This document shows, piece by piece, positions 23,976-32,238 of a stretch of DNA of 44,331 nt. The number at the start of each line of letters is the position of its first letter. The first letter of the stretch is position 1. The notes beneath the pieces were generated by a model, which did no database searches, was not told where the DNA came from, and was given only the letters and a program-made list of their open reading frames with translations. Source of the DNA: Kitasatospora sp. GP82 (GTDB taxonomy: Bacteria > Actinomycetota > Actinomycetes > Streptomycetales > Streptomycetaceae); NCBI RefSeq assembly GCF_029892105.1, contig NZ_JARZAJ010000051.1, positions 1-44,331 of the forward strand, in the 5' to 3' direction. The position numbers were made by a program, and so were the translations under genes.

Positions 23976-25664
23976 CTACTCCGTCCAGAGGGCGACCGCC
24001 GTGCGGTCGTCGGTGTAGCCCTTGGCGCGGACCTGGACCTGGCGGAGGAAGTCGACCGTGCCCGGCGGATGCGGGTGGGCCCAGTGGCTGGAGAGGAAGT
24101 GCGCGACGGCCGCCTCCTCGGCGATCGGCTCGGCCAGGCCCGGTGAGCAGAGCAGCAGGATGTCCCCCGGTGTGGCCGGGACCAGCCGGAACCGGAACGG
24201 GCGCGGGGGCGCCACCGACGGCGGCGGTACGGGCTGCCGCCCGTCGGGATGGTGGAGCAGCCTGGCGCCGTATGCGTCGATCCAGTGTCCGGACCGCAGC
24301 AGGTAGAGGCCGCCGAGTCCGGTGCCGAAGGCGGCACGGTGGGTGGCGTCCGGGTCCAGCGAGAGCAACAGGCAGTGCAGCGACCCTGATCCGGTGGCCG
24401 TACTGGTCTCGGCGGAAGGCTCGGTGAGGTCTGTCGGCTTGCGATTGGGCGGAATTGACGATTCATCGCTTCGGAGTGGCGCGACCGCCCGGGCCGTCAG
24501 ACGCTGCAAGCCGTAGCGGAGGCGGTCGCGGGCTCCGGCCCGGAGGTCGGCAGCGAGTTCGGGGCGGCTGCGGCCGATCGCAGCGGCGAGCTGACGGCAT
24601 GCCTCGGCTGCGGCCGCAGCGGCGGCGGACGGCGGCTTCGAGCGGCCCGGCGTCGCCAGGACCGCCAGCAGCAGGCCCTCCTCGCCCTCGCCGAAGCGGG
24701 CGAGGAGGAGCGAGTCGCGGCGGGGTTCACCCCGGTAGCGGGCGGAGTCGCCCCGTACGGAGGCGGCTCGGACGGTCGCCGCACCGTACTGCGCGCCCTC
24801 GATGACGGTGTCGGGTACGAGGACGGCCAGTTCGTCCGGGTCGGCCGCGGGGAGGATGGTGGGCTCGGGCCCGTAGGTGGGCGGACGTTCGCCGACGTGC
24901 GGGACGGGGTGAGGCTGTTCGTGCGGGTCGGCCGCGGGGAGGATGGTGGGCTCGGGCCCGTAGGTGGGCGGACGTTCGCCGACGTGCGGGACGGGGTGAG
25001 GCTGTTCGTGCGGATGCGGGTGCTGGTGCGTCTGGCGGGGGGACGGCTGACGGAGCGGCGCCTCGTCGTCAGCGACGGTCGGCGCGAGGTCCGCGAGTGG
25101 CATGGCTGCTGACGTCACGTCAGTCTTTGGCGCGGGGGCGGCCGGTGCAGCCGTGAGGTCCGGCGCGTCCTGGGCCGCCGGGGGCTGAGCGGCGGCCGGG
25201 GGCTCGGGGTCGGCTGCGTGCTTGGCGAGGTCGGGGCGGGCGGCCCCGGGTGCGATGGCATCGGGTGCGGCGGCATCGGGTGGCAGCGGGGGAACGGGCG
25301 TCGGTTCGGGGGTGGGCGGGTGCTCGATTGTGCGCCGGCCGCCGATCATCCCGGCGGCCGAGTCGAACCAGTCGTCAACGGTGATCTCGGCCGGATCCAG
25401 GCGTACGTCCGCGCCCGCGCCCTCGTCCGCGCCCTCACCGTCGTCCTCCGCCAGACCGTCCGACGGCAGCGCCGGGCCGAGCCCGCCGTCACCCCCGCGC
25501 TGGGCGCCGATCATCCCGGCCGCCGTCTCGAACCAGTCGTCGATGCTGCCCTCGGCCGCGGTGGCGTCGGGGGTGTCCGGGAGGGTGCCTGCCGGGCCCG
25601 CGTACACCGTGTGCCACCAGCCGTCGTCCGGCCGGTGTTGCGGGGGTGCGCCCTGGTTGCTCAT
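23976..25664 (-). CDS. Degenerate PP2C-like protein with repeated DDWF motif and tandem linker repeats
   Basis: This 562-residue protein has three parts. Residues 1-110 carry two copies of a motif IDDWFETAAGMIG / VDDWFDSAAGMIG (about 41-53 and 96-108). Residues 110-295 are a proline-, alanine- and histidine-rich linker holding a perfect 29-residue tandem duplication. Residues about 300-562 resemble a PP2C phosphatase (YGAATVRAASVRGDSARYRG, LLLCSPGLAEPI, DDRTAVALW). The PP2C metal-binding DGMGG segment is replaced by VLATPG, so only part of the metal site remains and catalysis is doubtful; a scaffold or receptor role is plausible. ATG 25664 follows GAGGAGCC. Confidence 0.75.
   Translation of the reverse strand: MSNQGAPPQHRPDDGWWHTVYAGPAGTLPDTPDATAAEGSIDDWFETAAGMIGAQRGGDGGLGPALPSDGLAEDDGEGADEGAGADVRLDPAEITVDDWFDSAAGMIGGRRTIEHPPTPEPTPVPPLPPDAAAPDAIAPGAARPDLAKHAADPEPPAAAQPPAAQDAPDLTAAPAAPAPKTDVTSAAMPLADLAPTVADDEAPLRQPSPRQTHQHPHPHEQPHPVPHVGERPPTYGPEPTILPAADPHEQPHPVPHVGERPPTYGPEPTILPAADPDELAVLVPDTVIEGAQYGAATVRAASVRGDSARYRGEPRRDSLLLARFGEGEEGLLLAVLATPGRSKPPSAAAAAAAEACRQLAAAIGRSRPELAADLRAGARDRLRYGLQRLTARAVAPLRSDESSIPPNRKPTDLTEPSAETSTATGSGSLHCLLLSLDPDATHRAAFGTGLGGLYLLRSGHWIDAYGARLLHHPDGRQPVPPPSVAPPRPFRFRLVPATPGDILLLCSPGLAEPIAEEAAVAHFLSSHWAHPHPPGTVDFLRQVQVRAKGYTDDRTAVALWTE
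24837..25010 (-). repeat. Perfect 87-bp tandem duplication
   Basis: 24837-24923 and 24924-25010 are identical. Each encodes a 29-residue unit with DPHEQPHPVPHVGERPPTYG in the linker of the PP2C-like protein. Absence of any silent change shows a very recent duplication, so copy number probably varies between strains. Confidence 0.95.
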
Positions 25665-25936
25665 CTGGCGGCTCCTCGTCCGTGTGCTGCCGTCTGCCGA
25701 GCAGCCTGGGTGGCCGGACTCGACGTCATTCTCCCCAAGGAGAACGACGGTGTCCGGGAATCGTGGACAACCGGTCACCCGGTGGGGGCAGCTTTCCGGC
25801 CACCTTTGCGTCCGATCGGTCCTGACCTGCCCGGAACTGCCCCGACCAGGGAGGGTTCAGCACCTTCCAAGCACCATCGAACTGGAAAATGAAGGCCGGC
25901 AAGGGGCATCCCTTCACTCCTTCGGCTGATTAATAT
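25665..25936. other. Divergent intergenic region
   Basis: It contains the promoters of the PP2C-like gene and of the small membrane protein. The end (TTAATATGTGCGCATG) is AT-rich and lacks a ribosome binding site, compatible with a leaderless transcript for the plus-strand gene. Confidence 0.4.
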
Positions 25937-26515
25937 GTGCGCATGACCGCGCCGGGAGCCACCGCACCGCAGCCGGGGAGGGCCAGCGACGCGGGCCGCC
26001 CGGCGGGCGCCCTCTTGGTCCTGCTGCTCGTCGGTCTGCTGGCCCTGCTGCCCTGCGCGGGTCGCGCCCAGGCAGTCGCGGCGAATCCCAGCCCCGTGCC
26101 GGTCACCACCGTGACGGTGGCGGTGCCCACCGCACCATCCACGGTCAGGGCTCCCGGCGCGCCCGGAGGGGCGACCGGGCTCACCCCGTCGGCCGCGCAC
26201 ACTCCAGGGCAGCATGCCCCGACTTCGCACGCGCTCATCACCGCCCAGGCGGTGCATGGCCTGCCGGTGGACGACAGCCTGCCGTTGACCTGGTGCTCGG
26301 TCGACGGTGAGCACCCGCTGCCCGGGAGCGGCTGTTCCAACCACCCGTTCTGCGGCCAGGAGTCGCAGCTGCCGAACGCGCCGCCGCAGCCCGTGTCCAT
26401 CGCGTCGGCCCAACTGCTCCCGCCCGGGGTGCTGCCCCTTCCCACGGAGTTGTCCCCCCTGGCCGGGCCTGACCACGCGCCCGACCTCCATGTGCTTCAG
26501 GTTCACCGGTCCTGA
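25937..26515 (+). CDS. Small secreted or membrane-anchored protein upstream of DUF3105/DUF305
   Basis: This 192-residue protein has one hydrophobic segment (GALLVLLLVGLLALLPCAG, about residues 23-43), then a proline-, valine- and threonine-rich part and a segment with three cysteines and several histidines (LTWCSVDGEHPLPGSGCSNH, PFCGQ). It may start at GTG 25937 or ATG 25943; neither has a Shine-Dalgarno sequence, so it may be leaderless. It lies 113 bases before DUF3105 in the same direction. The cysteine and histidine residues and the DUF305 neighbour hint at metal binding, which is unproven. Confidence 0.65.
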   Translation: MRMTAPGATAPQPGRASDAGRPAGALLVLLLVGLLALLPCAGRAQAVAANPSPVPVTTVTVAVPTAPSTVRAPGAPGGATGLTPSAAHTPGQHAPTSHALITAQAVHGLPVDDSLPLTWCSVDGEHPLPGSGCSNHPFCGQESQLPNAPPQPVSIASAQLLPPGVLPLPTELSPLAGPDHAPDLHVLQVHRS

Positions 26516-26627
26516 GCGGAACCCACCGTCGGCCCGAGCCGCATCGCGGACGGCCGACGGCTCCGCCGGCCCCACCACACCGCATACCGCCGTGCCCTCA
26601 CACGCGGCGGGGACAAGGACACTTCCC

Positions 26628-27287
26628 ATGGGTTCCGCATCAAAGCAGTCGAACAAGCCGGGCAAGGAAGGAACGGCCGACCGCCGCACCAGGATCGCCG
26701 AGCTCCGGGCCGAGGAGCAGCGCCGCGACCGCCGCAACAGGTTCATCGCGATCGGCGCGGCCACCGTGCTGGTCGCCTCGATGCTCGGCGTCGGCGCCTG
26801 GGTCGCACTGGACGCCAAGTCGAAGCAGGACGCCAAGACGGCCGACGCCAAGGCCCCGATCGAGGGCGTGAAGACGTACGACAACCTCTCCCGCACTCAT
26901 GTGACCACCAAGGTCAACTACCCGCAGGTCCCGCCGGTCGGTGGCGACCACAGCCCGATCTGGGCCAACTGCATGGGCACGGTCTACGACAAGCCGCTTG
27001 CGAACGAGAACGCCGTCCACTCGCTGGAGCACGGCGCGGTCTGGGTCACCTACAACTCCAAGGCCTCCGCCGACGACCTCAAGACGCTGTCGGACAAGGT
27101 GAAGGTGACCCCGTACTCGCTGATGAGCCCGTACCCGGACGAGAAGGGCACCATCACGCTGACGGCCTGGGGCACCCAGCTGGTCCTGGACAGCGCGAAG
27201 GACCCGCGCGTGGCGGAGTTCTTCACCAAGTACGTGCAGGGCCCGCAGACGCAGGAGCCGGGCGCCTCGTGCAGCACCACTCAGTGA
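26628..27287 (+). CDS. DUF3105 membrane-anchored protein
   Basis: This 219-residue protein has a charged cytoplasmic N-terminus, one membrane helix (FIAIGAATVLVASMLGVGAW, near 43-62) and an outer DUF3105 domain: YPQVPPVGGDHSPIWANCMG, VHSLEHGAVWVTYN, and a C-terminal pair of conserved cysteine contexts. The conserved histidines and cysteine look like a metal or cofactor site, but no activity is known. In actinomycetes it commonly precedes DUF305, as here, where the next gene starts inside its stop codon. AAGGAC precedes the ATG by nine bases. Confidence 0.9.
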   Translation: MGSASKQSNKPGKEGTADRRTRIAELRAEEQRRDRRNRFIAIGAATVLVASMLGVGAWVALDAKSKQDAKTADAKAPIEGVKTYDNLSRTHVTTKVNYPQVPPVGGDHSPIWANCMGTVYDKPLANENAVHSLEHGAVWVTYNSKASADDLKTLSDKVKVTPYSLMSPYPDEKGTITLTAWGTQLVLDSAKDPRVAEFFTKYVQGPQTQEPGASCSTTQ

Positions 27288-28015
27288 CGGGGGCCGGGAA
27301 CGTGACCGTGGATGCTTCTGACCGGGGGAAGGCCGTGGACGCCGTGGAGCCGGTCGAGACCGTTGAGGGCCCTGCTGCGCGGCGCAGTCGGCGGATGTGG
27401 TGGCCGGCCGCGCTGGCTGCCGCCGTCGCGCTCGGCCTGGGTGTCCCCGCACTGCTGGCCGGTGGCCCGGCCGCCTCGGGGACGGCGGCGAGTGCGCCCG
27501 CGACCGACTCCCCCGAGGCCGGGTTCGCCCGCGACATGGCGACGCACCACCAGCAGGCGATCGACATGTCCTTCATCGTCCGGGACCGCACCCAGGACGC
27601 CGCCGTCCGCAACCTGGCCTTCGACATCATCAACACCCAGGCCAACCAGCGCGGCATGCTGATGGGCTGGCTCGACCAGTGGGGTCTGACCCAGAGCTCG
27701 GCCGCACAGCCCATGGCGTGGATGAAGATGGACCACGCCTATGCCGCGCACGACGGTTCGCTGATGCCCGGCATGGCCACCAACGCCGAGCTGGACAAGC
27801 TGCGCGGGCTCAGCGGGCGGGACGCCGAGGTGAACTACCTCCAGCTGATGGTCCAGCACCACAAGGGCGGGGTCGAGATGGCCCAGGGCTACGTCGACGT
27901 CAGCACCGACCCGGTGGAGAAGCGGCTCGCGCAGACCATGGTCAACGGGCAGCGCGCCGAGATAGACCTGATCACCGGCATGCTGGCGGAGCGTGGCGCC
28001 AAGCCGCTCTCCTGA
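27284..28015 (+). CDS. DUF305 protein (ferritin-like, probable copper-binding), membrane-anchored
   Basis: A membrane helix (WWPAALAAAVALGLGVPALL) is followed by a DUF305 four-helix domain with two matching half-sites: MATHHQQAIDMSFI and MVQHHKGGVEMAQG. The paired histidines and methionines are the known hallmark and are linked to copper or other metal binding in family members. GTG 27284 overlaps the DUF3105 stop (GTGA), implying translational coupling; GTG 27302, with GGGGGCCGGGA upstream, or GTG 27269 are alternatives. The gene ends before a strong terminator, so the DUF3105-DUF305 unit is an operon. Confidence 0.88.
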   Translation: MTGAGNVTVDASDRGKAVDAVEPVETVEGPAARRSRRMWWPAALAAAVALGLGVPALLAGGPAASGTAASAPATDSPEAGFARDMATHHQQAIDMSFIVRDRTQDAAVRNLAFDIINTQANQRGMLMGWLDQWGLTQSSAAQPMAWMKMDHAYAAHDGSLMPGMATNAELDKLRGLSGRDAEVNYLQLMVQHHKGGVEMAQGYVDVSTDPVEKRLAQTMVNGQRAEIDLITGMLAERGAKPLS

Positions 28016-28035
28016 CGATCCGTCATCCCCGGCGG

Positions 28036-28070
28036 CGGGGTGGGGTGGACTTCTCGTCCGCCCCACCCCG
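28036..28070 (+). terminator. Strong intrinsic terminator with T tail
   Basis: Arms 28036-28050 and 28056-28070 pair over 15 positions with a single G-U wobble and a TTCTC loop, then TTT follows. It closes the DUF3105-DUF305 operon. Confidence 0.85.
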
Positions 28071-28237
28071 TTTCGCTGTCGGCCGGCCGCAGCGGGCGGC
28101 CGTCGACGAATGCGTCCGGAACGGAACTGCTCGTGGACAGAGTCTGTCCCCGGGCGATCCGATCCCCGCTGGAGGTGCTCTGCGACAGAGCTGGTCACGG
28201 ACCGGGCCATGTGCTAGGAGGCGATACGCTGTCCGCC

Positions 28238-28792
28238 ATGCCGTCGCAGTCCAACTCCGCTTCCACCTCCCCCGACCCCACCCTCTCCGGTGGTGAGTTC
28301 GGTGGCGAGTCTGCGCTGGAGCAGGCCGCAGCGATCGAGCGCGCTCAGCGGCTGACCGATGTGATCACCAGGCTCCGCCGGGCCCTGCGCAGCAGCATCC
28401 GCACCGACTACCCGTGGGAGTCGCTGCCGATGGCCCAGGTCGAGCTGCTGCAGACGCTGGCCGCCGCGCCGCTCCGGGTCGGCGAACTCGCCGCCCGTCA
28501 GCGGCTGGCACCCAACACCGTCAGCGGGCTGATCGGCAAGCTGCTGGAGGCCGGTTTCGTGGACCGGCAGGCCGACCCCGGTGACCGTCGCACCGCCCGG
28601 ATCGCCCTGACCGAGGCGGGCCACCAGCAGCTCCGGGACTGGCAGCGTGCGCACGAGCGCCGGATGGCGTCCGCCCTGGAGAGCCTCTCCCGGGCGGACC
28701 GCGACGCCGTCATGCGCGCCCTGCCCGGCCTCGAGCTGCTGGCCAGGGCACTGGCCGGACCGGGTGCCCCCGAGGACCGTACCGGTCACTGA
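28238..28792 (+). CDS. MarR-family transcriptional regulator
   Basis: The winged helix region is clear: MAQVELLQTLAAAPLRVGEL, RLAPNTVSGLIGKLLEAGFV, DRRTARIALTEAGHQQL (wing). MarR proteins usually repress neighbouring efflux or stress genes in response to small phenolic ligands. ATG 28238 gives 184 residues, but AGGAGG lies 16 bases upstream, which is too far. It is seven bases before an in-frame CTG at 28229, so a CTG start three codons earlier is possible. It converges on the ogt gene with a shared hairpin. Its target is not evident. Confidence 0.88.
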   Translation: MPSQSNSASTSPDPTLSGGEFGGESALEQAAAIERAQRLTDVITRLRRALRSSIRTDYPWESLPMAQVELLQTLAAAPLRVGELAARQRLAPNTVSGLIGKLLEAGFVDRQADPGDRRTARIALTEAGHQQLRDWQRAHERRMASALESLSRADRDAVMRALPGLELLARALAGPGAPEDRTGH

Positions 28793-28821
28793 CGGCGGGC
28801 GATTCCGCCCGGGGCCGTCAG
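28789..28821. terminator. Bidirectional hairpin between marR-like and ogt genes
   Basis: CTGACGGC and GCCGTCAG form outer arms (28789-28796, 28814-28821), with inner GGGC/GCCC pairing and a 3-nt bulge. It contains both stop codons. Confidence 0.55.
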
Positions 28822-29321
28822 AACAGCGTCCCGCGCTCCAGCTCGAGCAGCCAGCGCTTGCGCTCGACCCCGGCGGCGAAGCCGGTGAGCGCACCATTGG
28901 CTCCCATCACCCGGTGGCACGGGCGGACCACCAGCAGCGGGTTGGCACCCACCGCCCCGCCCACCGCGCGCACCGCACGCGGTGACTTCCCGGCCGCCGC
29001 CCCGAGTTCGCCGTACGTGACGGTCGTGCCGTACGGGATGTCGTCGAGCGCGGACCAGACCTGCTGCCGGAACTCGGTGCCGACCGGCGCCAGTCGCAGG
29101 TCGAAAGCGGTCAGCTCACCGGCGAAGTAGGCGGTCAGCTGCTCGACTGCCGGGGCCAGCGCCAGCGGGTCGGGCACCCAGTCGACGGCAGGTTCGGCGA
29201 GCGCGCCCTTCTGGCCGGGTGCGGTCAGCGCGGTCAGGGCCGCCGGGCCGTTGCCGTCCTGGACACCGCTCAGCAGCAGCACGCCCAGCGGGCTCTCCAT
29301 GGTTGTGAACACCGTTGTCAT
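28818..29321 (-). CDS. ogt: Methylated-DNA--protein-cysteine methyltransferase
   Basis: This 167-residue suicide repair protein takes methyl groups from O6-methylguanine and O4-methylthymine onto Cys135 in the motif VVRPCHRVMG. YGTTVTYGELGAAAGKSPRA carries the arginine-finger helix-turn-helix. Its start overlaps the stop of the Ada-AlkA gene (ATGA), so both are translated together as an adaptive-response repair unit. It ends at a hairpin shared with the convergent MarR-type gene. Confidence 0.93.
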   Translation of the reverse strand: MTTVFTTMESPLGVLLLSGVQDGNGPAALTALTAPGQKGALAEPAVDWVPDPLALAPAVEQLTAYFAGELTAFDLRLAPVGTEFRQQVWSALDDIPYGTTVTYGELGAAAGKSPRAVRAVGGAVGANPLLVVRPCHRVMGANGALTGFAAGVERKRWLLELERGTLF

Positions 29322-30943
29322 GCCTGGTCATCCTTCACACTGTTCGAAGTCGTCTGCTGCTGCGGGCCCTGCTCCGCCGAGTCCGCTGACGCTGCGGTCC
29401 ACAGTCGGTGGACGGCGTACGAGCGCCACGGCGCCCACGCTGCCCCGGCCGCCTTCGGGTCGCCGGGCTGTCCGAGGCGGAGCAGCCCGTGCCGGACCCC
29501 GGCGTCACCGGGCAGGAAGACGTCCGGGTCGGCGAGGGCTCGCATCCGCAGGTAGCCGACCGTCCACGGTCCGATCCCGGGGAGGGCCAGCAGCGTGGCC
29601 GCCGCCTGTTCGCGATCGACGCCGCCGTCCAGTCGGACGGTACCGTCGGCCAACGCCGCGCACAGGCCGGTGAACGCGCGGCGGCGGGACTGCGGCATGG
29701 CCAGGTCGGCGGCTTCCGCCCCGGCCAGGGCGGCCGCACTCGGGAAGAGCACGCGCAGCCCGCCGCTGGGCTCCGCCAACGGCACGCCGTAGCGGTCGGC
29801 CAGCCGACCGGCCAGCGTACGCGCCGCCGCCACGCTGACCTGCTGGCCGAGCACGGCCCGCGCCGCAAGCTCGTGCGGGTCCACATGTCCGGGTGAGCGG
29901 ACGCCGGGCCGGGCCCGGACCAGGGCGCCGAGCACCGGGTCGGCGCCGAGCCGCCCGTCCACGGCGTCCGGGTCGGCGTCCAGGTCGAAGAGTGCGCGCA
30001 GCCGGTACACGGCAGTGGTCAGGTCGCGCAGGTCGGTCAGGCGCAGGCGGCAGTCGAGCCAGCCCCGGAGGGGGTCGGTGCCTGGGCCGAGCCCGTCCAC
30101 CTCGGCGACGGCGTGGCCGTACGGGAGCGCGAGGGTTCGCCGGTAGGTGCGTACACCCGGGCGCGAGCCCGACCGCATGCCCGGCTGTGCCACCGCCGGT
30201 GTGCCGGTCTGCCCGCCGGTCTGGGCGCCGTTCTGTGCATCGGGCTGTCCGTAGGGGACGACCTCCTCCACACCGGGGACGGCACGCAGGGCGAGGAAGT
30301 CGAGGAGGTGGTCGCTGTCGAGGGCGCCCCGGTAGGCGAGCCGCAGACTGATCGTCCCGGCCCGCACGGTGTCCCGGCGGCCGCTCGCGACCTCGGCGCG
30401 CAGTCCGCTCGGGGTGCGGTCGTACACCTCGCGGACGGTGTCGTTGAACTGCCGCACGGAGGCGAAGCCCGCCGCGAAGGCGATCTCGGTGACCGGAAGT
30501 TCGGTGGTCTGCAGCAGCAGGCGGGCGGTCTGGGCACGCTGGGCGCGGGCCAGCGCGAGCGGACCCGCGCCGAGTTCCGCCGTCAGCTGGCGCTGCAACT
30601 GGCGCGAGCTGTAGCCGAGCCGGTCCGCCAGGCCGGCGACGCCCTCGCGGTCCACCACCCCGTCGCCGATCAGCCGCATCGCCCGGCCGACCAGGTCGGC
30701 GCGGTGGTTCCACTCGGGCGAGCCGGGGACGGAGTCCGGGCGGCAGCGACGGCAGGCCCGGTATCCGGCGCCCTGAGCGGCCGCAGCGGTGGGGAAGAAG
30801 GTGCAGTTCACACGCTTCGGCGTCACCGCGGGGCAACTGGGGCGGCAGTAGATGCCGGTGGTGCGGACGGCCGTGAAGAAGACACCGTCGAAGCGGGCGT
30901 CCCGGCTGTCCACGGCTCGGTATCTGGTGTCGTCGTCGATCAC
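29318..30943 (-). CDS. Ada-AlkA fusion: methyl-sensing regulator and 3-methyladenine glycosylase
   Basis: The 541-residue protein has an Ada N-terminal zinc domain with Cys33, Cys37, Cys64 and Cys67 (IYCRPSCP, ACRRCRP), an AraC-type DNA-binding domain (about 77-190), and an AlkA glycosylase: the AlkA N-terminal fold then helix-hairpin-helix LLALPGIGPWTVGYLRMRAL, with the catalytic aspartate expected in PDVFLPGDAGV. Methylated phosphotriesters on DNA would activate it to induce its own operon, and the glycosylase removes alkylated purines. A Gln/Gly/Pro-rich insert of about 45 residues (DAQNGAQTGGQTGTP) after VVPYG is atypical. ATGA coupling to ogt is downstream. Confidence 0.93.
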   Translation of the reverse strand: MIDDDTRYRAVDSRDARFDGVFFTAVRTTGIYCRPSCPAVTPKRVNCTFFPTAAAAQGAGYRACRRCRPDSVPGSPEWNHRADLVGRAMRLIGDGVVDREGVAGLADRLGYSSRQLQRQLTAELGAGPLALARAQRAQTARLLLQTTELPVTEIAFAAGFASVRQFNDTVREVYDRTPSGLRAEVASGRRDTVRAGTISLRLAYRGALDSDHLLDFLALRAVPGVEEVVPYGQPDAQNGAQTGGQTGTPAVAQPGMRSGSRPGVRTYRRTLALPYGHAVAEVDGLGPGTDPLRGWLDCRLRLTDLRDLTTAVYRLRALFDLDADPDAVDGRLGADPVLGALVRARPGVRSPGHVDPHELAARAVLGQQVSVAAARTLAGRLADRYGVPLAEPSGGLRVLFPSAAALAGAEAADLAMPQSRRRAFTGLCAALADGTVRLDGGVDREQAAATLLALPGIGPWTVGYLRMRALADPDVFLPGDAGVRHGLLRLGQPGDPKAAGAAWAPWRSYAVHRLWTAASADSAEQGPQQQTTSNSVKDDQA

Positions 30944-31076
30944 GCTGTCCAGTCTGCGTCACCGGCGAGGCATCGACTGGCGGAAATCGGACGCGGCCGT
31001 CGGCGGGTGGCGGAGCGGAACCACCGTGCGGCCGCCCCGATTCGACCGGGGGACCGCACGGTGGACATGGCGAAGG

Positions 31077-32165
31077 TCAGCGGCGAGTGGGGTTGTGCGG
31101 CCCGCGCATCGTCTTCGTAATGATCTTCCACTGCCTGAGGCGCTCGGCCGCGATCCGGGCGTCCGTCCTGGAGGCGATCCACTGGTTCTCGCGCTGGAGC
31201 TTGAGGTAGCTCTCCCACCTGCGCTGCGGGAGGGTGCCGTCCTCCAGGGCGGCAACCACGGCGCAGCCGGGCTCGGACCTGTGGCCGCAGTCGTGGAACC
31301 GGCACCCCTCGGCGAGTTCCTCGATCTCGGCGAAGGCCTGCTGGAGGCCCTCGCCGCCGAAGAGGCCGACGCCGCGCAGACCGGGGGTGTCGATGACCAC
31401 GCCGCCGCCGGGCAGCAGGATCAGCTCTCGGGTGGTGGTGGTGTGGCGGCCCTTCTCGTCCCGGTCCCGGGTCTGCTGGACGGTCATCACCTCCGCGCCG
31501 ATCAGGGCGTTGGTCAGAGTGGACTTGCCCGCCCCGGACTGCCCGATGAGGGCGGTGGAGCCGGGCAGGCAGGCCCGCAGGACGTCCATGCCCTCACCGG
31601 TCTCGGCGCTGACCACGAGGACGGTCGCACCGGGGGCGATCTCCTCGACATCGGCCCGGATGTGCTCGGCGTCGTCGACCAGGTCGGCCTTGGTGAGGAC
31701 GACCAGCGGCTCGGCGCCGCTCTCCCAGGCCAGGGCCAGGAAGCGCTCGATCCGGCCGAGGTCTGGTTCGGCGGCGAGCGAGACGGCGATCAGCACCGAG
31801 TCGACATTGGCCGCCAGGACCTGCCCGTCCGAGCGCCCGCCTGCGGACTTCCGGATGATCGCGGTGCTGCGCGGCAGCAGCGCCGCCACCGCGGGCATGG
31901 GATCGGCCGTCAGGTCGACAGCCGCCCAGTCACCGGTGCACGGGCAGTTGACCGGGTCGGGATCGCCGACCGGCCGCGAGTCGGCCCGTACGGTCCGCAG
32001 CTCTCCCGACTCCGGGTCGACGAGCACGACATCGCACTGGCCACGGTCCACGCGGGCGATCCGCGCGGGGGTGAGCCCCGCCTCGGCGAGGGGGGTGAAC
32101 TCGGCTGCCCGCGCCTCGTCCCAGCCGAAGCCGGACAGCAGGGGGGCGACAGAGGAGGTGTTCAA
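31077..32165 (-). CDS. rsgA: Ribosome small subunit-dependent GTPase A
   Basis: This circularly permuted GTPase of 362 residues matures the 30S subunit. The order G4 (TKAD, 159-162), G5 (SAE, about 186-188), G1 (GQSGAGKST, 208-216) and G3 (DTPG, 259-262) is diagnostic. The C-terminal zinc-binding cluster is CRFHDCGH...C (Cys288, His295, Cys293, Cys301). I choose TTG 32165, preceded by GAAGGG nine bases before, giving an N-terminus that fits the family; the frame also runs further upstream without domain content. A possible small ORF lies just before it. Confidence 0.92.
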   Translation of the reverse strand: MNTSSVAPLLSGFGWDEARAAEFTPLAEAGLTPARIARVDRGQCDVVLVDPESGELRTVRADSRPVGDPDPVNCPCTGDWAAVDLTADPMPAVAALLPRSTAIIRKSAGGRSDGQVLAANVDSVLIAVSLAAEPDLGRIERFLALAWESGAEPLVVLTKADLVDDAEHIRADVEEIAPGATVLVVSAETGEGMDVLRACLPGSTALIGQSGAGKSTLTNALIGAEVMTVQQTRDRDEKGRHTTTTRELILLPGGGVVIDTPGLRGVGLFGGEGLQQAFAEIEELAEGCRFHDCGHRSEPGCAVVAALEDGTLPQRRWESYLKLQRENQWIASRTDARIAAERLRQWKIITKTMRGPHNPTRR

Positions 32166-32238
32166 CGGGGGTGACCCTTCAGGGAAAAGGGTGGCCCCGG
32201 CCGTGCGCCGATCGAAGAGCGACGATCGCGATCGGACG

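Noticed and set aside
23114..24466. Minus-strand open frame of 450 codons
   Set aside because: It overlaps the TetR gene antisense and the PP2C-like gene in another frame, with no family features.
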